In this document: positions 8,441-15,991 of the stretch, piece by piece | Numbering within the stretch: the stretch's first letter is position 1 | Layout: every line of letters starts with the position of its first letter | Made by a program: the position numbers and the translations under genes | Assembly: GCF_000369405.1 (NCBI RefSeq) | Contig: NZ_KB849998.1 | Location: 312,548 to 376,547, forward strand | Origin: Acinetobacter sp. ANC 3929 | GTDB taxonomy: Bacteria; Pseudomonadota; Gammaproteobacteria; Pseudomonadales; Moraxellaceae | DNA: 64,000 bases | Direction: 5' to 3' | Notes under the pieces: model-generated | What the model saw: only the letters and a program-made list of their open reading frames with translations | What the model was told of the DNA's origin: nothing | Database searches by the model: none

Positions 8441-9220
8441 ATGGGCAAGAACTTTGAACATGGATTCTTAGATTATCCAGTGTATGCGTTTTCTGAAAAC
8501 TACCCACATGGACATATTGAAGATTGGCATAGCCATGATCGAATCCAATTAATTCATACGCTATCGGGTGTGATCCGTGTTCAGACCCATGAAGGGATCT
8601 GGATTACTCCACCTGGGCGTGGCGTCTGGATTCCAGCGCAAAAACCACATGCCCTACTCAGTAGTGGCGACGTCAAAGCCCGAGGCGTTTTTATCGAAGT
8701 TTCACTTCAAACCAATACGCTAGATCAATGTCGCGTTGTTGCAATTCCCGCCTTATTAAGAGAATTGATGAGCAGTGCCATGCAGATACGGACGAGTATT
8801 CAGACGAACAGCCGTAATGAACGGTTACTGCAACTGATTCTAGATGAAGTTCGGTTATTGCCCACACTCGCCTTCAATCTACCTGATCCTCAAAATCCAA
8901 AACTTCAGCAGCTATGCCAAAGGATTAAAGATAATTTAGCGCAGGAGTGGAACCTAGAAGACACAGCAGAGCAACTACATATGAGTAGTAAAACGCTGGC
9001 ACGTCATTTTCAAAAAGAAACAGGACTCCATTTTTCCCATTGGGTCCGTCAAGCCAAACTCATGCAAGCCATGATCGACTTGGGCATGAACAAACCCGTG
9101 TTAAATGTCGCACTAGACCTAGGTTATGACAGCCCGAGCGCATTTAGTGCCATGTTTAAGCGTGAAACCAGCATGACACCGAGCGACTATCTCAAACAGT
9201 TTTCTGAAACATATGCTTGA
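8441..9220 (+). CDS. AraC-family transcriptional regulator with N-terminal cupin
   Basis: The 259-residue protein has a cupin-like effector domain (residues about 15-100, HIEDWHSHDRIQLIHTLSG and a WITPPGRGVWIPAQKPH turn). A C-terminal AraC domain carries two helix-turn-helix units (about 160-255, with LEDTAEQLHMSSKTLARHF and VLNVALDLGYDSPSAFSAMF). The domain order and length resemble NimR (YeaM), which controls a divergent exporter. It sits between two EamA transporter genes: one divergent, one 90 bp downstream on the same strand. It probably regulates one or both. GAGACTTGAG precedes the ATG. Confidence 0.9.
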   Translation: MGKNFEHGFLDYPVYAFSENYPHGHIEDWHSHDRIQLIHTLSGVIRVQTHEGIWITPPGRGVWIPAQKPHALLSSGDVKARGVFIEVSLQTNTLDQCRVVAIPALLRELMSSAMQIRTSIQTNSRNERLLQLILDEVRLLPTLAFNLPDPQNPKLQQLCQRIKDNLAQEWNLEDTAEQLHMSSKTLARHFQKETGLHFSHWVRQAKLMQAMIDLGMNKPVLNVALDLGYDSPSAFSAMFKRETSMTPSDYLKQFSETYA

Positions 9221-9310
9221 ATCCCTGTTTGAGGTATTCAGGTGAATTTGCATTCCTTTCCCCTGTATAGAAGCATAAAATAGGCATACTCACCCAATAC
9301 AATCATCACT

Positions 9311-10192
9311 ATGGACACGCCTCACGCCAATCGCAACCTTATCCTCGCGATTGGTTGTCTCACCCTTTCCGCCCTGCTTTTTTCAGTGATGGGAATCTGT
9401 ATTCGTTACGCCTCACATACCGTGGATAACTACACTATTGTATTTTTCCGTAATGTGGTCGGGCTGATCCTGTTCCTCCCTTTTATTTTGAAGCAAGGAA
9501 CAAGCTTTGTAAAAACAGAAAAACTCTGGATGCATACATGGCGCAGTATTGTTGGACTCGCAGCCATGTATGGATTTTTCTATGCCATTGCCCATTTAAA
9601 GCTCTCTAATGCCATGGTGTTTACCTATTCCTCTCCGATTTTTATTCCTTTAATCGCGTGGCTGTTCCTCAAAGAAAAAGTCACTACGGCGATGCTGTTT
9701 GCCGCGGGCTTGGGTTTTATTGGCGTATTCTGTGTGGCAAAACCTGATCAAGGTTTACTGAATTGGATTTCAATTGTAGGCATCAGTTCAAGTTTATTAG
9801 CATCAATGGCCTTTGTCACAGTTCGCGCTCTAACGCAAACTGAACCACCTGAACGCATCGTATTTTATTTCTGTTTTATTGGTTCATTGCTGTCTGTGAT
9901 TCCGATGTTTTGGGTCTGGCGGCCTTACCATTTACATGAATTGTTTTTTCTAATTGCAGCTGGCGTACTGGCCAATGTCAGCCAGATTTTTATGTCTCAT
10001 GCTTATCGTCTTGCACCTGCAGGGCAAATTGCACCCGTCAATTATGTTGCGATTATCTTCGCTGGAATTTGGGGCTATTTGCTTTGGAATGAAATCCCCG
10101 ATCTTTCCAGTATCGTTGGTTTCGGCATTATCCTCTTGGCCATTGTGTTATGTAGTCCATTAACACGGAGAGAAAAGAAATTCACTCAATAA
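9311..10192 (+). CDS. EamA/DMT-family transporter
   Basis: A 293-residue protein with about ten transmembrane helices in two EamA repeats. It includes SNAMVFTYSSPIFIPLIAWLFLKEKVT at the end of the first repeat and APVNYVAIIFAGIWGYLLWNE in the second, both typical RhaT/YdcZ-like features. It is probably an inner-membrane exporter of small metabolites with unknown substrate. It is not a close duplicate of the EamA protein at 7412-8326. It lies 90 bp after the AraC gene and ends at a terminator shared with the convergent TRAP gene. Confidence 0.87.
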   Translation: MDTPHANRNLILAIGCLTLSALLFSVMGICIRYASHTVDNYTIVFFRNVVGLILFLPFILKQGTSFVKTEKLWMHTWRSIVGLAAMYGFFYAIAHLKLSNAMVFTYSSPIFIPLIAWLFLKEKVTTAMLFAAGLGFIGVFCVAKPDQGLLNWISIVGISSSLLASMAFVTVRALTQTEPPERIVFYFCFIGSLLSVIPMFWVWRPYHLHELFFLIAAGVLANVSQIFMSHAYRLAPAGQIAPVNYVAIIFAGIWGYLLWNEIPDLSSIVGFGIILLAIVLCSPLTRREKKFTQ

Positions 10193-10206
10193 CCAATCCT
10201 GCATAG

Positions 10207-10240
10207 AATAAAAAAGCACCCGAAGGTGCTTTTTTATTTT
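10207..10240. terminator. Bidirectional terminator between EamA and TRAP genes
   Basis: The stem AAAAAAGCACC / GGTGCTTTTTT has a CGAA loop, with A tracts on one side and T tracts on the other, between two converging genes. Confidence 0.92.
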
Positions 10241-10246
10241 CAACAT

Positions 10247-12451
10247 TTAGTGTTTATACCAGCCAAACATTTGGAAGATATATGGTGCGTAGGTCACCAA
10301 CACCAAAGATGAGAACAACACGATAATCGGCAATAACCAACGCTCATAACGGAAGTAGAAACTGGTGTATTTCTCTTTCGCTTCCCTATCAGCCGCCGAG
10401 ACTTCCTCATCCCCGACGGAGAGTCGCGTCAGTAAGTGGTTCAAGGCAACAGGCGGTGTCACATAACCAAATTCGAAGGCAACCAGTACAATCATCCAGA
10501 AATGGATTGGATGGATACCATTCTCGTAAGCCACAGGTGCAACCGTTGCAGCAACTAAAATCACCGCGCCAAATGGATCGGTTGTCATACCAATAATGGC
10601 AAGTAACAGCGCAATAAAGGCAAGTGAAATATAGATATTACCTAAGTGCGTTGGCAATAACTCAACCACTTCGGCACGCTCGATTAAACCACCAACGCTT
10701 GCAGACAATGCCATAAGCAGGATTAATGCACCAATGTGTCCAACCGTTTCTGATGTTGCAAAACGTAGCGCTCCACCAAAACCAAGCGTCTTGCCACCAT
10801 GTGGATCATGTGACTTCAAGAATTCTGATTTCTTTTCATGCTCACGAACCAGTGCTTCATGCTTAGCATCAACAACTGGTGCAGGTGCAAGTTTTGCTGC
10901 AAATAACTTGTCAAACAAGATCATTGCAATCAATACCAACGGTAAAATCATTGGCGCAGTGAATTCATTGATTGAGGTATCTAAAGCAAGCTTATAGAAC
11001 ATCACCACAGCAAAACCAATGATCACATAAGGAATCACCGGTACACATGCACGTAACATTCCTGGAACTGCAACTTTAGGCGAGTTCACACGGAATTTTT
11101 CTTCAGCAAGAATTAAAGACACACCAAGGAAAATGAATGCTGTTAGCCAGAATACATAGATACCATGATCAAATAACTCAGTCGATGTTACATGACGGCT
11201 GTCCAGCATCGAGATCAAGATCACCAATAGACATGGGCGAATGACCACACCCAAAGAACCCGACATGGCAGATACAGCTAAGGCATATTGGCGGCGAGCA
11301 CCAGAATTCCAGACTTCTTTATAGATGATTGCACCCGCTGCAATAACGAAAATACCGGAAGCACCTGTATATGCTGTTGGAATCGCTGCTGCAATCAAGA
11401 TTAACCACGTTAAGGTTTCAGGCGCCAAGTTCCATGGACGTAGGATGTTTAAGAATAAATCCATCACACGTGTTTGAGTAAGCAACATACCTGCCCAAAT
11501 AAACAATGCAAGATTTAAGAAAATCCCAGAGAACTCAACCAAGATACCTAAGTAAATCCCTTGCCCCATTGGATAATCCATGAAGAAGGTAAATACAATT
11601 CCTGTCACTAAAGACATGAACGCGTACAATGGCACACTAAGTAAAGCTAAACCAAAGTTCCCCTTCGGCTGAGCGGTCTTCGGAATAAAGATAAATTGGA
11701 AAATACTAATAATGGTCAGTGATACAAATAGTGCAATCCACAACCAATATAAGACAGTTGTTTTACCAGCAACCTCTACCCCAGAATTCAATACTGAGTG
11801 ATATTGGCTGACAACTGAATAGCTGAGCAAGGCATTACCTGCAACCATCAACGCCGAATAGACACGGAAGTCAATTTTGGTTTTTGGCGCACGTAAACCG
11901 ATGTGATGGTAACGCAAAGATGCTGTAATTGAAGCAAACAACACCATGATTAATAAAATAACAGTTTGGTTTTCAGACCCCAGTTTAAAGATGCCAAAGA
12001 AGGTTGTTTCAACTTTACGATAGGTACGAATGCTTGGATGAGCTTCCAAATGCTTCATTGCTTTATCATAGAATTGATATTTTTCTTCACACTGTTGCTG
12101 TGCTGCAAGTAACGATGCACGCACATCAGATTCAGAAGCCGCACCAAACATACTGGCAAATTCATCGGCAGCATTGGCTTTCATCTGCTCTTGAACTTGT
12201 GCATCAATGTTAGGATGTCGATCACAAGATGGTTTTTCAGGTTCCGCACGTAAAAATGAGTACTGCATCCCTGTTGTTTGATCACCGTACAGACGCTCCC
12301 CCATACGAAGCATCTGACCGTGAATCATCTCGCCTGTACCAATAAGCAAAGTCATTAGCAACAAAGCAAGAATGATGAATGTTGATATCCAATCATTCCA
12401 GATATAGCCTAACCGGGCTAATCCGGATTTATTCTCTTGATCATTTTGCAT
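10247..12451 (-). CDS. TRAP transporter fused permease (DctQM-like)
   Basis: The 734-residue membrane protein joins an N-terminal four-helix part resembling the small DctQ subunit to a DctM-type large permease (from about residue 260). The helices near 23-43 and 150-250 are split by a soluble loop holding Cys78 and Cys121. The DctM part includes AAAIPTAYTGASGIFVIAAG and TTDPFGAVILVAATVAPVA. TRAP permeases use a sodium gradient and a periplasmic binding protein to import organic acids; the substrate is not evident. No binding-protein gene is adjacent, but one of the AdeT/DUF6091 type lies at 46844-47824. The roughly 80-residue charged periplasmic insertion in the Q part is unusual. Confidence 0.85.
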   Translation of the reverse strand: MQNDQENKSGLARLGYIWNDWISTFIILALLLMTLLIGTGEMIHGQMLRMGERLYGDQTTGMQYSFLRAEPEKPSCDRHPNIDAQVQEQMKANAADEFASMFGAASESDVRASLLAAQQQCEEKYQFYDKAMKHLEAHPSIRTYRKVETTFFGIFKLGSENQTVILLIMVLFASITASLRYHHIGLRAPKTKIDFRVYSALMVAGNALLSYSVVSQYHSVLNSGVEVAGKTTVLYWLWIALFVSLTIISIFQFIFIPKTAQPKGNFGLALLSVPLYAFMSLVTGIVFTFFMDYPMGQGIYLGILVEFSGIFLNLALFIWAGMLLTQTRVMDLFLNILRPWNLAPETLTWLILIAAAIPTAYTGASGIFVIAAGAIIYKEVWNSGARRQYALAVSAMSGSLGVVIRPCLLVILISMLDSRHVTSTELFDHGIYVFWLTAFIFLGVSLILAEEKFRVNSPKVAVPGMLRACVPVIPYVIIGFAVVMFYKLALDTSINEFTAPMILPLVLIAMILFDKLFAAKLAPAPVVDAKHEALVREHEKKSEFLKSHDPHGGKTLGFGGALRFATSETVGHIGALILLMALSASVGGLIERAEVVELLPTHLGNIYISLAFIALLLAIIGMTTDPFGAVILVAATVAPVAYENGIHPIHFWMIVLVAFEFGYVTPPVALNHLLTRLSVGDEEVSAADREAKEKYTSFYFRYERWLLPIIVLFSSLVLVTYAPYIFQMFGWYKH

Positions 12452-12473
12452 GTCTATTCCAGTTTATTGTTAT

Positions 12474-12495
12474 CAACATCCATCCAAAGATGTTG
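12474..12495. repeat. Small inverted repeat upstream of the TRAP permease
   Basis: CAACATC and GATGTTG form 7-bp arms around CATCCAAA, 22 bp upstream of the TRAP start codon. No T run follows on either strand, so it may be an operator or a leader hairpin rather than a terminator. Confidence 0.35.
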
Positions 12496-12635
12496 AATCA
12501 TGCGATGTCCATGGTTGATAGATAAATGAATTTACCCTCTTCTTAACCAATCCCTTTTTAACCGATTAAATTTGCAGCAAACTTTTTCAAAAAAGAATGA
12601 CTGCAATCACTTTTTTGTTGGTTATTTTTATCAAT

Positions 12636-13211
12636 TTATATGTTCTCTGTTTTCCTTTTTATCAATAAATAGCTTAAACCACACAACACACCACCAATTG
12701 CGCCAATCAAATGTGCTTCGGTCAGTACAGGACTACCAATCAACTGAGCCGTTCCTGTTTGACCAAAAGAGTTTTCCCAAATAAGTTTTGCAGCAATCAG
12801 TGCCAACACCAAGATTGCAAATTTTCGTTCGTTCTTATATTTCAAATACACCAATCCAACTGCGGTATATAAACCATGCAAAACGCCTGAAAGGCCTGCA
12901 TAAGCATCAATATAAGGCAAATAAAAATAAAAGATTAAACTAATGAATGGAGGAAGGACTAATAACAAAGCCCAGAGATGCCAATTTCGGACATGAGGAA
13001 AAATAAATGGTAAACATGCAAATGCCAACATATTCAACAAGAAATGAATCCACCCCACATGTACCCAATGCGCGGTCCATAAACGCCAAAACTCAGTCAG
13101 TAGACTGGGTCTCCAATAAATAAAATGATCTGCAAACACTTGTAGACAAGCCGATATGGAAATACATATCGCGATCAAAATGATTTTCCTTATCCATATT
13201 TGATCTTTCAT
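12636..13211 (-). CDS. rrtA: Rhombosortase (rhomboid-type intramembrane protease)
   Basis: A 191-residue protein with about six helices and the rhomboid catalytic pair: Ser108 in GLSGVLHG and His167 in EAHLIGAIGG. HVGWIHFLLNM (51-61) supplies the conserved His and Asn of helix 2. The GLSGxLHG pattern and short length fit the rhombosortase subfamily, which cuts C-terminal GlyGly-CTERM tails of type II-secreted proteins. I see no protein with such a tail in this window. It lies between the TRAP permease and a lipoprotein on the same strand, although a terminator separates it from the lipoprotein. A generic rhomboid protease is the alternative. Confidence 0.82.
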   Translation of the reverse strand: MKDQIWIRKIILIAICISISACLQVFADHFIYWRPSLLTEFWRLWTAHWVHVGWIHFLLNMLAFACLPFIFPHVRNWHLWALLLVLPPFISLIFYFYLPYIDAYAGLSGVLHGLYTAVGLVYLKYKNERKFAILVLALIAAKLIWENSFGQTGTAQLIGSPVLTEAHLIGAIGGVLCGLSYLLIKRKTENI

Positions 13212-13227
13212 TTATCTACTACCTCTT

Positions 13228-13275
13228 AAAAAAACAGACCTTTTACAAGTGTAGATGTTTCAAATGTAAAAGGTC
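13228..13275 (-). terminator. Terminator after the lipoprotein gene
   Basis: On the minus strand, arms GACCTTTTACA and TGTAAAAGGTC (11 bp perfect, 17-nt loop) are followed by TG and seven T residues. It lies downstream of the lipoprotein stop at 13288. Confidence 0.85.
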
Positions 13276-13287
13276 GTTTAATTCAGG

Positions 13288-14391
13288 TTACTGTGCTGAT
13301 GTCTCTGATGCTGGGGCTGTTGCATCTTGAGCTGGTGCAGATCCAGCATCACCACCACCATCAAAGAGTGAATCTAATTCAGCCGAATTTTCTTGTTTAT
13401 CATCCCAGAATGAAGTCAGACCTTCATCACTCGCTCTCACACCCGTATTTTCAGTCCAATAACGATCTGCAATGCCACGGACCATCAAGCCTGCTATCTT
13501 ATCAATCAATCTAAATTGTGGATTAGCTGGTTTATCTTCACCTGTTGCCGCAGCATATGAACGGAAAGCATCACGCAATTTTGCATCATCACCACTGGCT
13601 TGCGCAGCAACCGCATAGAGTGCATGTGCTAAACGTACACCTTTTTTCTCGCCAATTGCCATAGATTGCTTCATGGTGGCATACGGTTCAGGCTTCCCAT
13701 CACCTGCACCAGGTAATAAGGTCCAGATCACCGCACGGGTTGCCATTGGAGCACCCCAGAATTTTTCATTATCCAAACAGGTCATGCCTCGCTCAACAAT
13801 TCCCGCGATATCCTTAGGGACATTGATTGCACCACCTGAGTTAATATCATTAGTCATGGCTTGCAGACCACTCACCATACCGAGTAAATAAACGGTTTGG
13901 TCTAAATCATTACGCATAGTTGGGCATGAATCGCCTAATTTATATTTGTATTTGGTTTCCCAGCGATTTGCAAACAGTTGATAACCTGCATATTGTCGTT
14001 CAGCAGCAATCGCAGCCCAACGTTTCTGTTCAATACGCGCATCTTGCGCTTCAGACACTTGCCCCGCTTTAGAGGCACGTAAATAACGTAATTCTGCTTC
14101 TAAGGCTTGACTCTCAGCACACACACCTGCTGCTGTATAAAGTAATACAGCCATACGCGTCGGATCAGCCCCCATATCTTTGGTTGACATGACCGCAGGC
14201 GTTAAAGCATTCCCTGAGTTACACACCATTTCGGCATCATCCATCGACAAAATCGGTGGAACAATATGCTTTTCACCAAAACCGAGTGCCACATTTGCAC
14301 CCGTTTTAATCACATACGAACATCCAGATAGCATTGATGTTGTTAATACCGCAACCGCCACACCCTGCCCAATTTTATGGAGTTTAGACAT
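13288..14391 (-). CDS. Lipoprotein, possible TRAP-associated TatT-like component
   Basis: The 367-residue protein starts with a lipoprotein signal whose lipobox is LSGC (Cys24), so it should be lipid-anchored. The mature part is mostly helical, with repeat-like Ala-rich segments (ALEAELRYLRASKAG, RWAAIAAERQYAGYQLF) and an Asp/Gly/Ala-rich tail. Its composition and its position in a minus-strand group with a TRAP permease suggest the TatT family of TRAP-associated lipoproteins, which are ring-forming TPR-like proteins. That is an inference from layout, not a clear family match. AGGGACAGG is present about 10 bp upstream of the ATG. Confidence 0.65.
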   Translation of the reverse strand: MSKLHKIGQGVAVAVLTTSMLSGCSYVIKTGANVALGFGEKHIVPPILSMDDAEMVCNSGNALTPAVMSTKDMGADPTRMAVLLYTAAGVCAESQALEAELRYLRASKAGQVSEAQDARIEQKRWAAIAAERQYAGYQLFANRWETKYKYKLGDSCPTMRNDLDQTVYLLGMVSGLQAMTNDINSGGAINVPKDIAGIVERGMTCLDNEKFWGAPMATRAVIWTLLPGAGDGKPEPYATMKQSMAIGEKKGVRLAHALYAVAAQASGDDAKLRDAFRSYAAATGEDKPANPQFRLIDKIAGLMVRGIADRYWTENTGVRASDEGLTSFWDDKQENSAELDSLFDGGGDAGSAPAQDATAPASETSAQ

Positions 14392-14551
14392 ACTTCCTGT
14401 CCCTCTAATAATTTGTTTTTTCCTTTTAGCTGTACATTATCAGATGCAATACTTGAATTAAAGAGTAATTGCTCTAATTTAACGAGGACATTTTGACATA
14501 ATTCACAAATGAAAGAATTGACAGATCCGCAGCAATACAGAAATTTCAGGC

Positions 14552-14591
14552 AAAAAAAAGTAGCATTGCGACGGTTCAGCACATGCTACTT
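14552..14591 (-). terminator. Terminator of the microprotein operon
   Basis: On the minus strand AAGTAGCAT pairs with ATGCTACTT around a 16-nt loop, followed by a run of eight T residues. It is 34 bp after the stop of the 33-residue gene. Confidence 0.88.
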
Positions 14592-14624
14592 ATTAACTGG
14601 TAAAATCGTGAAACTCTTTATATT

Positions 14625-14726
14625 TTAGTTTTGTTGAAAATAATCCTTGAGTAATGTTCCAGCTCTTCCTACTACAATCGCCATAACGATCGCAATTACC
14701 AGAAACATCCACATTGAAATCTCCAT
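14625..14726 (-). CDS. 33-residue single-helix membrane microprotein (paralogue of the upstream gene)
   Basis: The product starts MEISMWMFLVIAIVMAIVV, continues GRAGTLLKDYF and ends QQN: one transmembrane helix followed by a short amphipathic basic tail. GTAGGAGG lies 6-13 bases before the ATG, an excellent ribosome binding site. Residues 1-28 align without gaps with the 68-residue product encoded just upstream (shared MEI, AIVVGRAGTLL). Two paired coding sequences, each with a strong binding site and a common terminator, make this a real gene although it is very short. I do not recognise a named family. The size and helix-plus-tail layout recall PspB-like or other stress microproteins, but no homology is claimed. 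Confidence 0.75.
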   Translation of the reverse strand: MEISMWMFLVIAIVMAIVVGRAGTLLKDYFQQN

Positions 14727-14750
14727 AGAGACCTCCTACACTTTTTGTAT

Positions 14751-14957
14751 CTACTTTTGATAGATACTAGATTGGCGTTCACCATCGATATTCACAGGAG
14801 AGTGATATATTGATGACACTTTCAATCTCTTTCTCTTGGTCACTACAACTTGACGTTGACGTGATTCAAGAAATTCCCTGAGTAAAGTTCCTGCTCTTCC
14901 TACTACAATCGCAAAAATGATTGCGACCACCAGAAACGACCATGTTGGAATTTCCAT
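14751..14957 (-). CDS. 68-residue single-helix membrane microprotein with basic tail
   Basis: The chosen start at 14957 (MEIPTWSFLVV) follows GGTGGAGG, 7-14 bases upstream. A longer reading from 15038 is possible but has no binding site and adds non-hydrophobic residues. One transmembrane helix (about residues 5-20) is followed by GRAGTLLREFLESRQ and a strongly basic segment (VVVTKRKRLKV). The stop is 24 bp before the start of the 33-residue paralogue. Function is unknown. Two matching palindromes lie upstream at 15026 and 15152, suggesting regulated expression. Confidence 0.75.
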   Translation of the reverse strand: MEIPTWSFLVVAIIFAIVVGRAGTLLREFLESRQRQVVVTKRKRLKVSSIYHSPVNIDGERQSSIYQK

Positions 14958-15025
14958 TTTGGACCTCCACCATACTTTACGTTGGTGTTTGTACTTTAGC
15001 GAAAATAACTCAGCGTTGATTGCCA

Positions 15026-15040
15026 GATTGTCTGACAATC
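15026..15040. promoter_or_regulatory. Perfect palindrome upstream of the microprotein operon, site 1
   Basis: GATTGTCTGACAATC has 7-bp arms around one central base. It lies 69 bp upstream of the 68-residue gene's ATG. Its core ATTGTCNNACAAT recurs at 15152-15166, so it looks like a dimeric-repressor operator. Confidence 0.55.
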
Positions 15041-15151
15041 ATAATTTTCACGATTTTTTAGAGTATTTAATCTAACAATTTAAATAAAACAAACTTTAAT
15101 TTTAACCAAGATATTGAAATTTATATTTTTATTAATTTTATACAGTTGTAG

Positions 15152-15166
15152 AATTGTCAAACAATT
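15152..15166. promoter_or_regulatory. Matching palindrome upstream of the microprotein operon, site 2
   Basis: AATTGTCAAACAATT shares the ATTGTCNNACAAT core with site 1. The centres are 126 bp apart, close to twelve helical turns. It overlaps the last two bases of the ygfX stop codon and, on the minus strand, contains a TTGACA hexamer that could be a -35 element. Confidence 0.5.
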
Positions 15167-15560
15167 ATGCCAGTTTTGCGCGTAATTTTAGCTTTTTCCA
15201 CTGAGAATGTGATAATTGATCCCACCAAATCACACAAGGCTGTTGCTTATGTTTAGAAAAGTACAAGGTGATATACGCGTGGTGATCTAATATTTTGACA
15301 ATTTGTCTTCGTTGAATCGCTAAGGTTGGATCAGAAAACTCAAATGAACACTCTTGCTCATCCAAGTATTCGAACTGTTTAATTTGAGGCCGTTTCAAAA
15401 ATAAAACCCAAGCAACTGCCATCATGCATACGCACATTAACCAAATCCATAAGGCAAGTAAGGAGTAGGTTAAACTAAGGATGACAATGAAAATTAAGAG
15501 CTGCAATGCGATCGCAAAACGACTGCGTTGCAGCTCGAAAACACCATTAACCATGGACAT
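15165..15560 (-). CDS. ygfX: YgfX/CptA-like inner-membrane protein
   Basis: The 131-residue protein has two adjacent transmembrane helices (about residues 16-55, hairpin topology). A C-terminal cytoplasmic domain ends in CVIWWDQLSHSQWKKLKLRAKL, whose spacing of Trp and Lys fits the YgfX family. YgfX is encoded with SdhE in gammaproteobacteria and has been proposed as a membrane toxin affecting cell shape or as an SdhE partner. Here it overlaps the end of sdhE by 14 bp if it starts at 15560, or by 8 bp from the ATG at 15554, implying translational coupling. The sequence match is weak; the call rests largely on topology and context. Confidence 0.65.
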   Translation of the reverse strand: MSMVNGVFELQRSRFAIALQLLIFIVILSLTYSLLALWIWLMCVCMMAVAWVLFLKRPQIKQFEYLDEQECSFEFSDPTLAIQRRQIVKILDHHAYITLYFSKHKQQPCVIWWDQLSHSQWKKLKLRAKLA

Positions 15561-15804
15561 AGTGTTTTAATTTTAAAATAAAATCTTTTAATTCTGCACG
15601 AGGCGGTTCCCCAACCTCCATAAACCAATCCAATAAATCTGGATCTTCTTGATCGACTAACTCCGCAAATAATGCCTTTTCAGCGATATCGGCTGTCAGG
15701 TAATGGTTTTTAACATAAGGATCAAAATACACATCGATTTCTTTTAAACCACGACGTGCACGATACACAACCTTACGCTCTTCCAGTGTCATTTCATCAG
15801 ACAT
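15547..15804 (-). CDS. sdhE: SdhE/YgfY FAD assembly factor
   Basis: The 85-residue helical protein belongs to the SdhE (CptB, Sdh5) family that promotes covalent flavinylation of succinate dehydrogenase SdhA and fumarate reductase. The signature RGxxE is visible as RRGLKE (residues 18-23), followed by IDVYFDPYV. LVDQEDPDLLDWFMEVGEPP matches the conserved fourth-helix region. It is the first gene of a two-gene operon with ygfX, the standard arrangement. A GGAGCC sits about 8 bases before the ATG. Confidence 0.88.
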   Translation of the reverse strand: MSDEMTLEERKVVYRARRGLKEIDVYFDPYVKNHYLTADIAEKALFAELVDQEDPDLLDWFMEVGEPPRAELKDFILKLKHYVHG

Positions 15805-15991
15805 TATTGGCTCCGCAATGCAACAATTTTCCCATAGTGTACCTGATCTCCCCGATGAAGTTCTGAGAGATTTTTCTCAAGTGACCAAATACATCAATCA
15901 AATTGAGCATTGATCACATTGTTCACTATTTTCGATTTCTTGTATGGTGATGAAGATGATTTAAATCCAACACTCTAGGGAAAAATAACAA

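Noticed and set aside
14343..14582. 79-codon minus-strand frame upstream of the lipoprotein gene
   Set aside because: It overlaps the microprotein terminator and the lipoprotein start, has no binding site and encodes no recognisable feature.
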